This document shows positions 1 through 7,307 of a DNA stretch of 11,506 nucleotides, piece after piece. Numbering within the stretch: position 1 is the stretch's first letter; each line of letters starts with the position of its first letter. The notes beneath the pieces were generated by a model. It searched no databases. It had not been told where the DNA came from and saw only the letters and a program-made list of their open reading frames with translations. The translations under genes and the position numbers were made by a program. The DNA comes from Spirochaetaceae bacterium (GTDB lineage: Bacteria > Spirochaetota > Spirochaetia > Treponematales > Breznakiellaceae): contig JAISCK010000127.1 of assembly GCA_031265635.1 (NCBI GenBank), forward strand, positions 1 to 11,506. The letters run 5' to 3'.

Positions 1-519
1 GTTGTTGCCGATGTACAAAACCCGGCCTTCCCTGTTTCTGCTTCTGTTGGCGTTTAACACGCCGCCCGAAACAGGGTCTCCCTCAAGGATAATGGGCGGA
101 TAGTTACCGGCCCCCGAAATATCGACCATGGATTCGTTGGGACCGAAGGAACCGGAACCGGTAATGGTTCCGCGTATCACAATGACCGCGCTTTTGCCGG
201 CAGGCCAGTTCTCGTTCCGGTACTGGGACCGTATGCGGGCCAGCGCCGCCTGCACAGAGGCCAGCGGCTGTTCCGGATCGGTCCCCGCGCCGGAATCGTC
301 CCCCCCCGCCGAAACATACCAGGCTATCCGGCCCGCCGAACCGGGATTCACCGGCAGGGAACCGGGGGAAGACGGGGAATCAGGAGACGACGGTTTCGGA
401 GAAACCGGGGCCGCGCTATCCTGACTGGAAAACGGCGTTTCGCCGCACCCTGCCATACTTACCAGGAAAAGAACCGCAACACAAACACCAAGAGGAAAAA
501 AGAAAAATTTACCGTTCAC
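1..519 (-). CDS. Predicted beta-helix lipoprotein, 3' end beyond window
   Basis: Reading the minus strand from a GTG at 519 gives 173 residues with no stop before the window edge, so the gene is partial at its C terminus. An in-frame TAG lies two codons upstream, which makes GTG the only likely start; a weak AAGG lies about 9 bases before it. Residues 1-25 form a lipoprotein signal: short polar start, hydrophobic core, then SMAGC with Cys25 as the lipidation site. A low-complexity Ser/Pro linker follows (about 30-60). From Trp67 the sequence WYVSAGGDDSGAGT-DPEQPLASVQAAL resembles the opening of DUF1565/pectate-lyase-like right-handed beta-helix proteins, where the chain enters the first coil. 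The remainder (VIVIRGTI, ISGAGNYPPIILEG) looks like beta-helix rungs. It is probably an exported, lipid-anchored surface or periplasmic protein; its ligand is unknown. Lipoprotein nature is well supported, the fold moderately. Confidence 0.8.
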   Translation of the reverse strand, partial: MNGKFFFFPLGVCVAVLFLVSMAGCGETPFSSQDSAAPVSPKPSSPDSPSSPGSLPVNPGSAGRIAWYVSAGGDDSGAGTDPEQPLASVQAALARIRSQYRNENWPAGKSAVIVIRGTITGSGSFGPNESMVDISGAGNYPPIILEGDPVSGGVLNANRSRNREGRVLYIGNN

Positions 520-825
520 GTTCTAAAACCTTGTCTGTTCCGGTTTCGCACATACCCGGAACCGCTGATCAACAACCGGAAGCGGGCTTCTTCGATATAA
601 TAATTCCCAAACATCCCGGAAAACCGTCCCGTGAATCTAGCACAACTGGACGCGGCGGTATACGCCGCCCGGGGGTAATCTTCTAAAATAACAGGCTGAT
701 GTTCTTATTATGATACATCAAAAGTCCGGTTGACAACTTTGACAATTCGCGGTATACCTTTTGTCGCATACCGGTAAAAATTTCTCCAATATCTTTTTCT
801 TGTATCAGTGTGGAGGAGGTTTATC
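520..825. other. Divergent intergenic region
   Basis: This space separates two divergent lipoprotein genes. It holds a convincing promoter for the rightward gene (separate entry). On the left side, in the leader of the minus-strand gene, a 7-bp inverted repeat GTTCCGG (537-543) / CCGGAAC (556-562) with a 12-base spacer could be an operator or leader hairpin. An AT-rich TATAAT-like block at 596-601 could hold a -10 for the leftward gene, but no good -35 accompanies it. A small hairpin GCGGCG/CGCCGC lies at 652-668 and has no T-run. No ORF here looks genuine. Confidence 0.5.
730..758 (+). promoter_or_regulatory. Sigma-70 promoter for the flavoprotein gene at 826
   Basis: A perfect -35 TTGACA (730-735) and a -10 TATACC (753-758) are separated by 17 bases. 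This predicts transcription starting near 765 and a leader of about 60 bases. The -10 lies inside the palindrome GGTATACC (751-758), and CGGTAT (750-755) is repeated inverted as ATACCG (768-773). A regulator could bind over the -10 and start site, but none is identified. A second TTGACA at 739-744 has no matching -10. Confidence 0.6.
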
Positions 826-2709
826 ATGAAAGCCAATTTTTCAACCGGAAACCGCGCGGTCCTGTGCCTCGCGGCTTTTCTCCTTTTTGGCGGGTGTAAT
901 TCCACCCGTTCAGGTTCCGGGGCAGACGGGATTCCTGCCGGAGGGAACAGAAACACCGTTACTTTTTCCTATGCCGAGACCATTCCCTGGGACGCTGTCT
1001 ATGACGTGGTGGTGGTAGGCTTCGGCGGTTCGGGGGCCATTACGGCCATCACCGCTGCCGATGCGGGCGCCAAAGTGCTTTTGACGGAAAAAGCCCCTGA
1101 AGGAGAAGAAGGAGGCAATACCCGCTTTGCCGGACAGCATGTGGTAGATTACACAAGCGTCGAAGACGGCATCACCTACCTCAAGGCGGTACGGGGTCTC
1201 TTTACCAACTGGCCTGATGAATTCATCGAAATGTATGTAAGGCATCTGGCGGGTTTTGAGAAATGGTGGAATAATTTCGGCTATACCGAATACGAAACCA
1301 GGCCGCGGGCAGACTATGATCTTCCCGCCGCAGAATCGGTTATCATGTACTATACCGAAATCCCCGGAACCCCCCGGTTTTGGGTAGGTTTGCGGGAACA
1401 GGTGATGAAGCGCCGGGACAACATAGATGTGTGGTTCGAGTCTCCCGGAAAGGAACTGATTCAGGACCCCTATACCAAGGTGGTGCTTGGCGTAAAAATA
1501 GAAACAGGCGGCAGACTTATCAATGTCAGGGCCCGCAACGGTGTGGTACTGGCTACAGGCGGTTTTGAAAACAATCAGGAAATGATTCAGGATTATCTCC
1601 AGCGGCCCTACGGCGGCGCCTTGGGCGGCCTCTACAATACCGGCGACGGCATCAAAATGGCCCAGGCGGTGGGCGCCGAGCTCTGGCACATGAACGCCAC
1701 TTCGGGACCCTACCCGGCATGGCGGCATCCTGAAAGCGGCAGGGGAACCCAGATAGGCGCCTTTGCCAGGAATCATGCGGCTATCTATGTGGGACCCGAC
1801 GGCACCCGCTTCCTTGATGAATCCTTTAGCCCCCAGCATGGCTACAAGGATTTCCACGGCCAGCACATGACCATTCCCTTTCCTCTGCCGGCATGGATGA
1901 TTTTTGACGCGGCCAGCGCCCGCGACAAAGTTATACCCACCTGGAGCGAAGGCAATGCCGAAGAGCTTGCCAGGGGCTATCTCAAACGGGCCGATACCCT
2001 GGCCGCCCTGGCCGCGCAGATTGGTGTACCTTCGGCAAATCTCAACAGCACGGTCGCGGAGTACAACCGCTATGTGGCGGCAGGTAATGACGCCGCCCTG
2101 GGCCGGGCTCCGGCAACCCTCAAAGCCATAGGCGCCGGTCCCTATTACGCCCTGTACATCACTCCCTCAAACCTCAATACCCAGGGCGGCCCCAAACGGA
2201 ACCTGGAATGTGAAATTCTCGACGTGTGGGGAAAGGTGATTCCCAATCTGTATGGCGTCGGTGAACTGGGCTCCATGCATCCGGGCCTCTATCAGGGCGG
2301 CGGTAATTTGGCCGAGTGTTTTGTTACCGGCCAGATAGCCGGCGCCAACGCGGCCAGGGCAAAACCCGCGCCAAGGCCGGTAACTCTGGAAACGGCGGTG
2401 CAGTCCGCTTCCTTTACCTACAGGGCGGGCGGCCCGGCGCTTAACACGGCGGCCAATGAGTATCTGGGAGAAGGAACCGGAATGGGCGGCGCGGTAACGG
2501 TAAAAGTTACCATGAGCGCCGGCAGGATAAGCAGGGTCGAGATAGTGTCCCATCACGAAACCGTGGGCATAGGCGACGCGGCGATCAACAGGATTCCCGC
2601 CGCCATCGTGGCGGCCAATTCCGCCGATGTGGATATAGTCTCCGGTGCAACCCTCACCAGCAGGGCCATCATTACCGGAGTAAAAGACGCCCTCTCCAAG
2701 GCCAGATAA
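826..2709 (+). CDS. FAD fumarate-reductase-like lipoprotein with C-terminal FMN_bind domain
   Basis: Start chosen at ATG 826 because GGAGGAGG (812-819) sits 6 bases before it; an in-frame GTG at 808 lacks this. The product is 627 residues. Residues 1-24 are a lipoprotein signal ending LFGGC (Cys24), so the enzyme is expected outside the cytoplasmic membrane. An FAD_binding_2 domain follows, with the dinucleotide motif GFGGSG at 65-70 and EKAPEGEEGGNTRFAG beyond it. The C-terminal FAD segment is GELGSMHPGLYQGGGN at 479-494. Residues about 540-627 form an FMN_bind domain whose DIVSGAT motif (Thr609) is the type of site where ApbE attaches FMN covalently. Family members pass electrons to an organic acceptor such as fumarate, urocanate or an enoate. 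The clamp residues of classical fumarate reductase (HGANR) are only partly kept: His485 is present but the Arg position is Tyr/Gln, so the substrate is probably not fumarate. No electron-donor gene is adjacent. Confidence 0.88.
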   Translation: MKANFSTGNRAVLCLAAFLLFGGCNSTRSGSGADGIPAGGNRNTVTFSYAETIPWDAVYDVVVVGFGGSGAITAITAADAGAKVLLTEKAPEGEEGGNTRFAGQHVVDYTSVEDGITYLKAVRGLFTNWPDEFIEMYVRHLAGFEKWWNNFGYTEYETRPRADYDLPAAESVIMYYTEIPGTPRFWVGLREQVMKRRDNIDVWFESPGKELIQDPYTKVVLGVKIETGGRLINVRARNGVVLATGGFENNQEMIQDYLQRPYGGALGGLYNTGDGIKMAQAVGAELWHMNATSGPYPAWRHPESGRGTQIGAFARNHAAIYVGPDGTRFLDESFSPQHGYKDFHGQHMTIPFPLPAWMIFDAASARDKVIPTWSEGNAEELARGYLKRADTLAALAAQIGVPSANLNSTVAEYNRYVAAGNDAALGRAPATLKAIGAGPYYALYITPSNLNTQGGPKRNLECEILDVWGKVIPNLYGVGELGSMHPGLYQGGGNLAECFVTGQIAGANAARAKPAPRPVTLETAVQSASFTYRAGGPALNTAANEYLGEGTGMGGAVTVKVTMSAGRISRVEIVSHHETVGIGDAAINRIPAAIVAANSADVDIVSGATLTSRAIITGVKDALSKAR

Positions 2710-2718
2710 AAGCAGCAC

Positions 2719-2761
2719 AAAAAAGGCCGGTGTTGTTCGGAGACCCCGGACAACGCCGGCC
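2719..2761 (-). terminator. Strong rho-independent terminator, probably bidirectional
   Basis: GGCCGGTGTTGTTCGG (2725-2740) pairs with CCGGACAACGCCGGCC (2746-2761) through 16 positions, two of them G-T, around a 5-base loop. On the minus strand the stem begins 5 bases after the helicase stop codon and is followed by six T (complement of 2719-2724), a textbook terminator for the helicase operon. On the plus strand it lies 15 bases past the flavoprotein stop, but only a short pyrimidine tract (TTCCCTC) follows, so termination there is likely weaker. It separates two convergent genes. Confidence 0.85.
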
Positions 2762-2766
2762 TTCCC

Positions 2767-4926
2767 TCAGTCTCCCCGGGACCCTCCCAGGGCAGCTTTA
2801 AGTTCTTCGCTGTCAAGCATGTTTGCCCGGTATTGTTTTGCGAGAAGTTCCGGGGGAAGAAGGTAATCGTATTTGTCGGCGCAGGGGATTTTGCCGCCGT
2901 CGGGGAGGAAGGCGTCATCGGCTGTTTGCGCGGCGCGGCGCAGGGCAGCCCAGAAGTCTTCGGCGTCAAGGGAACTTTGCAGGTAAAGGACAAATTCGCC
3001 GCGCCGGTAAAACGAAGCAAGGCCCAGTTCCTTCCGGGAGTCTTTGTGCCGCAAAAGGGTCATGAGGGCGCGGAAGGCCCGGCTCCCTGTCCAGGGGATG
3101 AGGTAAAAGCCGCCGTCGTCTGAGGGAAGCAGGTCTTTGGGCCCCAAAGGACCGCTCGACGCGAGGCGGTTTTTTAGCGCCCGGCGGCGGGCGGCGGCAA
3201 GAATGAGGCGGGCGGACCCCGATAAAAACGGATAGTCCCGGTCTTCAAGAAGAACCTGCTTCATGGTTTCAGCGACGCGGCTGTGGACATCGCCGCCGCT
3301 TCCCCGCCACACCGGCCCCCCGCCCGAAAGAGCCTCGCTTACATAAATTTCGGCGCGGCGCCTGTCAAAAGATTCAATCTGCCAGTACCTTCCGCCCAGG
3401 GCTATACGGCTGCCCGGTTCAGGGAGAAAATTCACCGTCCCCAGTTCCTTTCCGCCATGACGAACCTTGTACTCGGCCTCTTCGGGAAAAACCGAATAGA
3501 ACGAATAATTGTTCACCGTGTATTCGCCCTCAAGACCCAGGATGACGCCGCCTTCGGCGGTCCTTTCAATATAGTCCTGGACTTCAAGGGAAGCGAGTAT
3601 GGCCCGGTAATCATCAAAGCTTACGCCGAGAAAGGGTGAAAGGGAAAGAAGCCGCCGGGCAAGCTCCGACGCCTTCTGTTCCCCCAGGGAAAAAAGGACG
3701 CTCAGGGTCTGGTGAATAAGGAGGCTGTACGGCAGGGGCTTTAACAGGGCCGGCTCTATCCACTGTTCTTCAAGGTAGAGTTTGACCACCGCGATGGTTC
3801 TGAGGAGAGCCCAGGGCAGGGACCATGCGTCATCGTCAGGCGTCCGCTCCAGAGAGGTAAAATACATTTCGGGAAGCCCCGAAAGCCGCCCCGAGCGGCC
3901 CAGCCTCTGGACAAAACCCGAAACGCTTGAAGGCGGGCCAATCTGTATGATGCGGTCAAGACGGCCTATGTCTATTCCCAGTTCAAGGGTGGCTGTCGCC
4001 GCGGCGGTGCGGGGAGCTTCTTCTTCGCGGAGTTCCCGCTCGGCATCCATGCGGAAATGGCCGGACACGCTTCCGTGATGCACATAAAAAACATCGTCTT
4101 CCTGTTTTTTGGCCGCCATGGTCTTGAGCACGTTGACGGTCTCTTCGGCCTCAAGGCGGCTGTTGGCAAAGATGACGCACTTTTTTCCCCGGCACTGGGC
4201 GTAGAGGGTTTCGTAATACAAAACCTCATCGTCCTGGGAATGGCAGTCAAGGGCAAGGCGCGCCCGCTTCTTCCCTTCATCCTCCCGTACAAGAAGGCCC
4301 TTTCTCCCCGAACCGAGGCCCAGCCAGCGCAGGGCCTGGCCGTAGTCCCCCAGGGTAGCCGAAAGCCCTATGCGCCGGGGCAGGCATCCGGCCCTTTCCT
4401 CAATACGGGCTATCTGGCAGAGAAGCTGGGAACCCCTGTCGCTTCCCATAAAAGCGTGTATCTCATCTATGATGATGAAGCGGAGCGCGCCAAAAAGCGC
4501 CGGGATTTTTTGGGGATGCCGCACGAGCAGGGCTTCAAGGGACTCCGGCGTTATCTGGAGCACGCCGGAAGGAGAGGAAAGAAATTTTTTCTTGCGGCTG
4601 TCATCAACATCGCCGTGCCAGCGCCAGAGCGGGACGGCCCCGCGTTCAAAAAGACCGGAGAGCCTTTCAAACTGGTCGTTGATAAGAGCCTTGAGGGGCC
4701 CGATATAAAGCGCCCCCACAGCGCGGAGAGGATCAAGAACAGAAAGCACGGGGAAGAAAGCGGCTTCGGTTTTTCCCGACGCGGTCCCTGAGGCGATGAG
4801 CAAATTATCATCGCCAGAGAGTACGGCGTCTATGGCCTTTTCCTGTATACCCCGGAGGCTCTCCCAGCGCTTTTCGTAAATATATTCCCGCACAAAGGGG
4901 GCAAGGCGGGAAAAGGCGCTCTCCAT
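2767..4926 (-). CDS. Lhr/BrxHI-like superfamily 2 helicase
   Basis: The protein has 719 residues and all helicase motifs. They are a Q-like Gln28, Walker A SGTASGKT (46-53), motif Ia GPLKALINDQ (76-85), Ib TPES (126-129), Walker B DEIH (154-157), motif III SAT (189-191), motif V ATATLELGID (310-319) and motif VI QRLGRSGR (340-347). DEIH plus ATLELGID and QRLGRSGR is the signature of the Lhr helicase group, which moves 3' to 5' on DNA or DNA-RNA hybrids. It is about half the length of long-form Lhr and matches short forms such as BrxHI of BREX. The C-terminal half, about 360-719, probably holds the winged-helix and Lhr-core regions and has no clear nuclease motif. The ATG overlaps the stop of the ATPase gene upstream as TGATG, with no Shine-Dalgarno, so translation is probably coupled. 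With that gene it forms the BrxD-BrxHI-type pair. A role in defence or repair is inferred from this pairing, not seen directly. Confidence 0.88.
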   Translation of the reverse strand: MESAFSRLAPFVREYIYEKRWESLRGIQEKAIDAVLSGDDNLLIASGTASGKTEAAFFPVLSVLDPLRAVGALYIGPLKALINDQFERLSGLFERGAVPLWRWHGDVDDSRKKKFLSSPSGVLQITPESLEALLVRHPQKIPALFGALRFIIIDEIHAFMGSDRGSQLLCQIARIEERAGCLPRRIGLSATLGDYGQALRWLGLGSGRKGLLVREDEGKKRARLALDCHSQDDEVLYYETLYAQCRGKKCVIFANSRLEAEETVNVLKTMAAKKQEDDVFYVHHGSVSGHFRMDAERELREEEAPRTAAATATLELGIDIGRLDRIIQIGPPSSVSGFVQRLGRSGRLSGLPEMYFTSLERTPDDDAWSLPWALLRTIAVVKLYLEEQWIEPALLKPLPYSLLIHQTLSVLFSLGEQKASELARRLLSLSPFLGVSFDDYRAILASLEVQDYIERTAEGGVILGLEGEYTVNNYSFYSVFPEEAEYKVRHGGKELGTVNFLPEPGSRIALGGRYWQIESFDRRRAEIYVSEALSGGGPVWRGSGGDVHSRVAETMKQVLLEDRDYPFLSGSARLILAAARRRALKNRLASSGPLGPKDLLPSDDGGFYLIPWTGSRAFRALMTLLRHKDSRKELGLASFYRRGEFVLYLQSSLDAEDFWAALRRAAQTADDAFLPDGGKIPCADKYDYLLPPELLAKQYRANMLDSEELKAALGGSRGD

Positions 4927-6227
4927 CAGAATTCAAATTCCGTGTAGAGGTCATCGCCGGGCCCCTTCCGGCGGAACGCGAAATCCCCGCCCTTGATGAC
5001 GCGGTAAAAATCAGAACCGCTGTCGTCTTTAAGCAGATTAAGCAGACCCAGAAAATCCCTGGTGATTTCCCTTGGGGTGATAAATTCATCCGCGCCGGGA
5101 GAAGCAAAGACCAGTTCCATGAAGGCGGTAAGTTCCTCCTCGCCCAGGGGAGGCGTCCAGTCGTAATGCTGGGCGTGAATCTCGGTTATTCTTTCGAGTA
5201 ACACGAAAATTTCTTCGTGGCTGAGCCGGGCAAGGCGGAGTATGGGGCCGGTAAAATCAGGATAACCCTGGCGGACAAAGCGGTTTTCCGACAGGCGGCT
5301 CTTGAGGGCCGCGTAGCTGAAAAGGCCCCGCCTCGCGTCCTCGACAAACTGGGGCGTCCCGCCCAGGTATATCCCCAAATGCCGGGCCTTGCCCTGCATC
5401 ACATCGTTGAACAGGGAAAGGAGCTTTTCGTAATTGTTCTCCCTGCTCTGGCGGTTTGCGATTTTATAGAGATTCACGCTTTCATCGATAAAGAGAAGCA
5501 GCCCCCTGTAGCCTATCTTCGCGCTGAAGACGGCAAAAAGTTTGGCATAATCATACCAGTTTTCGTCGCTGATGATTTCCCCGGTCCCCAGCGCGACCCT
5601 TGCCTCGGTCCTCGTGGAATACTCGCCCCTGAGCCAGCGCACGGCGTTCCGTTTTTTTTCGTCGTCTCCCTTGAGAAAGGCCCGGTAATAGGCGGCTACC
5701 ACCTGGGCAAAATCAAAACCGTGGGCAAAATCCTCCATAGAGGAAACAAGCTGGAACATCTTCCATTCAACTTTGGAAGCAAGGTCGCCGCCGCTTTCGC
5801 CCTCGTTGCGCAGTTCCTGCTGTATACCGCCTATCCATTTCTGGAGCATCGCCTCCAGGGCGCCGCCTTCGGGCCGCAGCTTGGTGGAAAGCCGCTGCGT
5901 CAGTTCCCGGTAAGTCTGGAGGCCCTGCCCGGCGGAACCCGAAAGCCGCTTTTCCGGCGAAAGGTCCGCGTCGGCCACCACAAAATCCCGGTCCATAGCG
6001 TAGTTCCGCAGAGCCTGCAGAAAAAAGCTCTTGCCCGACCCGTACCTGCCCACAATAAAACGGAACGCGCCCGCGCCGCCGCTCAGATCCTCAAGGTCCT
6101 GTAAAACCGTCTCAATCTCTTTCTTGCGTCCCACGGCAAGATACTCAAGACCTATGCGTGGAACCACCCCCGCCTGCAGGGCGCTAAGAACCGCGGTACT
6201 TATACGTTTTGGAATGATGACCCTCAT
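4926..6227 (-). CDS. BrxD-like (DUF2791) P-loop ATP-binding protein
   Basis: The protein has 433 residues. The opening ALQAGVVPRIGLEYLAVGR is typical of the DUF2791/BrxD group of AAA-like ATPases. Walker A is GRYGSGKS (60-67). Walker B is LLLFIDE (243-249), with Asp248 and Glu249 as metal and catalytic residues. A sensor-like segment, YLGGTPQFVED, follows it. The C-terminal region, FITPREITRDFLGLLNLL, is the usual helical end of the family. Such proteins occur beside Lhr-like helicases in BREX-type systems and beside TerB-domain proteins; they are thought to act on DNA with the helicase. An in-frame TAG six codons upstream of the ATG excludes an earlier start. No ribosome binding site sits at proper distance: AAGGAAG (complement of 6246-6252) is 18 bases away. 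This is odd for a first gene and fits a gene once coupled to an upstream one, as its stop is coupled to the helicase start. Family assignment is strong, function inferred. Confidence 0.85.
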   Translation of the reverse strand: MRVIIPKRISTAVLSALQAGVVPRIGLEYLAVGRKKEIETVLQDLEDLSGGAGAFRFIVGRYGSGKSFFLQALRNYAMDRDFVVADADLSPEKRLSGSAGQGLQTYRELTQRLSTKLRPEGGALEAMLQKWIGGIQQELRNEGESGGDLASKVEWKMFQLVSSMEDFAHGFDFAQVVAAYYRAFLKGDDEKKRNAVRWLRGEYSTRTEARVALGTGEIISDENWYDYAKLFAVFSAKIGYRGLLLFIDESVNLYKIANRQSRENNYEKLLSLFNDVMQGKARHLGIYLGGTPQFVEDARRGLFSYAALKSRLSENRFVRQGYPDFTGPILRLARLSHEEIFVLLERITEIHAQHYDWTPPLGEEELTAFMELVFASPGADEFITPREITRDFLGLLNLLKDDSGSDFYRVIKGGDFAFRRKGPGDDLYTEFEF

Positions 6228-6334
6228 AACCCGGCTATAATGCTACTTCCTTTTGCTGTTTGCCGCAATGGACATACCCCGGTGGGAAAAGGTTTACCGC
6301 GAAGTCGAAGCGAAGAAGAAGAAAATTTTACCAC

Positions 6335-6360
6335 GAAGTAGACCGCTACGCGGTCAATTA
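6335..6360 (+). repeat. Palindromic repeat, copy 1
   Basis: The 26 bases match 9231-9256 at 23 positions. Both copies have the form GAAG-Y-AGACCGCTWCGCGGTCAATW, so each carries a 6-bp stem, GACCGC/GCGGTC, closed by a 3-base loop (6341-6355 here). The AT-containing tail follows the stem in both. It lies about 110 bases upstream of the ATPase gene start. The half-copy at 9701-9715 shares the right arm. Confidence 0.7.
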
Positions 6361-6394
6361 AATGAGAAAAAGTCAAAAAAGTAAGAAGGAGGAA

Positions 6395-6612
6395 GGGGGG
6401 CCTGTTTCCATACCGCCGATTGCAAACAGCCGCCTAAGCGCCCGGCCCCCCTACGGCGCAGCCAAGGTCTGCGCCTACCCTCCAAATGCAACACACGCCC
6501 GGCGCACAGTAAAAGCAGCCGTACCGAAAAACGGCGCGAAGGCTTTAGCCTGAGCGGTGCGCCGTAGCTGTATCCACAGCTCTCCGCCAGAGGCGGAGAG
6601 GTGGAGTTTTTT
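6395..6612 (+). ncRNA. Candidate structured RNA ending in a terminator
   Basis: Successive perfect inverted repeats could fold one plus-strand transcript. GGGGGGCC (6395-6402) pairs with GGCCCCCC (6444-6451), enclosing TGTTT (6403-6407) / AAACA (6424-6428). GGCGCAG (6455-6461) pairs with CTGCGCC (6469-6475). CGGCGCAC (6500-6507) pairs with GTGCGCCG (6557-6564), enclosing two small hairpins: GCCGT/ACGGC (6518-6535) and AGGC/GCCT (6540-6551). That would be a three-way junction. AGCTGT (6566-6571) / ACAGCT (6576-6581) overlaps the final terminator. No plus-strand gene precedes this terminator, so it may end a small RNA. It matches no RNA family I recognise, and GC-rich DNA gives chance stems. 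A cluster of palindromic repeats is the main alternative. Confidence 0.3.
6574..6612 (+). terminator. Rho-independent terminator without an upstream gene
   Basis: CTCTCCGCC (6580-6588) and GGCGGAGAG (6592-6600) form a perfect 9-bp stem with a 3-base loop. CCAC (6574-6577) and GTGG (6601-6604) extend it past a 2-base bulge. Six T follow at 6607-6612. Geometry is excellent for the plus strand. A competing hairpin (6566-6581) would use CCAC and the first bases of the stem, so the two folds exclude each other, as in attenuators. Confidence 0.7.
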
Positions 6613-6726
6613 CAAAGCAAAAAATCCGACGCTTTAATCCGTCACGGAGAGCGGATTCAAGCGCGCCTACCGGCTAATGAATATCAAAAATAATTTTTAA
6701 CCACAACGGACACGAAGGCTTTGGTA

Positions 6727-6769
6727 CACGGGGCTTTTTCAAAACTTCAGGTTTGAAAAAGCAACCGTG
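6727..6769. repeat. Imperfect inverted repeat beyond the XRE gene
   Basis: GCTTTTTCAAA (6733-6743) is exactly inverted as TTTGAAAAAGC (6752-6762) around 8 bases. Outside it, CACGG (6727-6731) pairs with CCGTG (6765-6769), with 1 and 2 unpaired bases between. It begins 13 bases past the stop of the regulator gene. No T-run follows on the minus strand, so it is not a classical terminator; it could protect the mRNA end or be a remnant of a repeat. Confidence 0.55.
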
Positions 6770-6781
6770 GATTTAACATTG

Positions 6782-7183
6782 TCAGAGTATTTCGTATTGT
6801 TTCTTAACGTAATCGACCGCTTTTTCAATATTTTCCTGTACTACTACGGTTAAATCCTGTGAGAATCGCTTAACAAGCGTCTTTGCATCGTCCATTTCCG
6901 GTGAGTGATCAGAGTGAACGGCCTCTTTTTCAGGTTTTAACAGTTCATACACTTCAATTTCAAATGCTTTGGCGAATTTTATTAATGTTTGAGAAGAAAC
7001 CCATGTATTTCCGGCCTCTATATCGGCCAAAAAATTAGTGGATATGTCAATTTTAGCCGCTAAGGTGAACTGCGACCAATTCCGGCGATGGCGGTATTTT
7101 TTGATATTTGCCTTTAGGATGTCCCGCAATGCCTGTTCATCTGGGTCTATAGATTTTGCCAAGATGGTTTTTAGTCTAGGCAT
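6782..7183 (-). CDS. XRE-family helix-turn-helix regulator
   Basis: The protein has 133 residues. Residues about 20-78 are a Cro/CI-type helix-turn-helix: LRDILKANIKKYRHRRNWSQ, then FTLAAKIDISTNFLADIEAG with the recognition helix at STNFLADIE, then a third part ending FAKAFEIEVYELLKP. The C-terminal 50 residues are charged and helical (VKRFSQDLTVVVQENIEKAVDYVKKQYEIL) and may mediate dimerisation or sensing; no known ligand domain is visible. The gene is more AT-rich than its surroundings: two sampled lines give 37 and 45 percent GC. That suggests separate acquisition. It is divergent from the flavoprotein gene at 7308, and the 124 bases between them carry a dyad close to both promoters, so it probably regulates itself and perhaps that gene. 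The ATG at 7183 has only AGGA immediately before it, so the exact start is less certain. Confidence 0.85.
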   Translation of the reverse strand: MPRLKTILAKSIDPDEQALRDILKANIKKYRHRRNWSQFTLAAKIDISTNFLADIEAGNTWVSSQTLIKFAKAFEIEVYELLKPEKEAVHSDHSPEMDDAKTLVKRFSQDLTVVVQENIEKAVDYVKKQYEIL

Positions 7184-7199
7184 ATCCTGAACTTAAACC

Positions 7200-7219
7200 T
7201 ATACGATATTAGGAGTATA
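7200..7219. promoter_or_regulatory. Possible operator dyad
   Basis: TATAC (7200-7204) and GTATA (7215-7219) form an inverted pair with a 10-base spacer, placing the half-site centres about 15 bases apart. It lies 17 bases upstream of the XRE gene and 7 bases before the -35 of the divergent flavoprotein gene. Cro/CI-type proteins often bind such dyads at their own promoter. The half-sites are short and AT-rich, so chance is possible. Confidence 0.35.
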
Positions 7220-7226
7220 TAAACAA

Positions 7227-7255
7227 TTGACAAAAGGAGTAGAGTATTTTATGAT
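7227..7255 (+). promoter_or_regulatory. Near-consensus sigma-70 promoter for the gene at 7308
   Basis: TTGACA (7227-7232) and TATGAT (7250-7255) match consensus at 11 of 12 positions and are exactly 17 bases apart. Transcription should begin near 7262, giving a leader of about 46 bases. The TTG at 7227 and ATG at 7251, in frame with the coding region, fall inside the promoter boxes and so cannot be the start codons on this transcript. AAAAGGAG at 7233-7240 is therefore not a ribosome binding site for this mRNA. Confidence 0.75.
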
Positions 7256-7307
7256 ACTAACGGCTGTTTTGAAACAAGCCACATTTGTTTTTTTTAAGGG
7301 GGAAAGT

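Larger units (their letters stand above)
6228..6781. other. Gene-free, hairpin-rich intergenic segment
   Basis: These 554 bases hold no convincing gene. They contain, in order: a purine-rich stretch with GAAG repeats (6299-6323); one copy of the GCGGTCAATT repeat; a run of nested GC-rich inverted repeats ending in a plus-strand terminator; and an 11-bp inverted repeat just beyond the XRE gene. The plus-strand reading frame 6362-6553 is rejected as noncoding. The segment forms the left end of the DNA separating the ATPase gene from its likely TerB partner. Confidence 0.6.

Noticed and set aside
652..668. Hairpin GCGGCG/CGCCGC as a terminator
   Set aside because: The stem is only 6 bp, no T-run follows, and no gene ends nearby.
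808..825. GTG start extending the first flavoprotein by six residues
   Set aside because: The GGAGGAGG ribosome binding site lies between this GTG and ATG 826, so it serves the ATG.
910..1866. 318-codon minus-strand frame opposite the first flavoprotein gene
   Set aside because: It is antisense to a well-defined FAD/FMN protein; open antisense frames are common in GC-rich coding DNA, and no motif is visible.
4057..4791. 244-codon plus-strand frame opposite the helicase gene
   Set aside because: It lies antisense to helicase motifs I to V and has no recognisable protein features.
5217..6104. 295-codon plus-strand frame opposite the ATPase gene
   Set aside because: The minus strand encodes clear Walker A and B motifs; the opposite frame is an unstructured shadow.
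6362..6553. 63-codon plus-strand reading frame
   Set aside because: It is Pro/Ala/Lys-rich without domain character and overlaps the nested inverted repeats, whose constraint explains the sequence better. GAAGGAGGAA at 6385-6394 lies after the ATG, not before it.
7227..7307. TTG 7227 or ATG 7251 as start of the second flavoprotein
   Set aside because: Both coincide with promoter boxes upstream of the predicted transcription start, and an extended N terminus would bury the lipoprotein signal.
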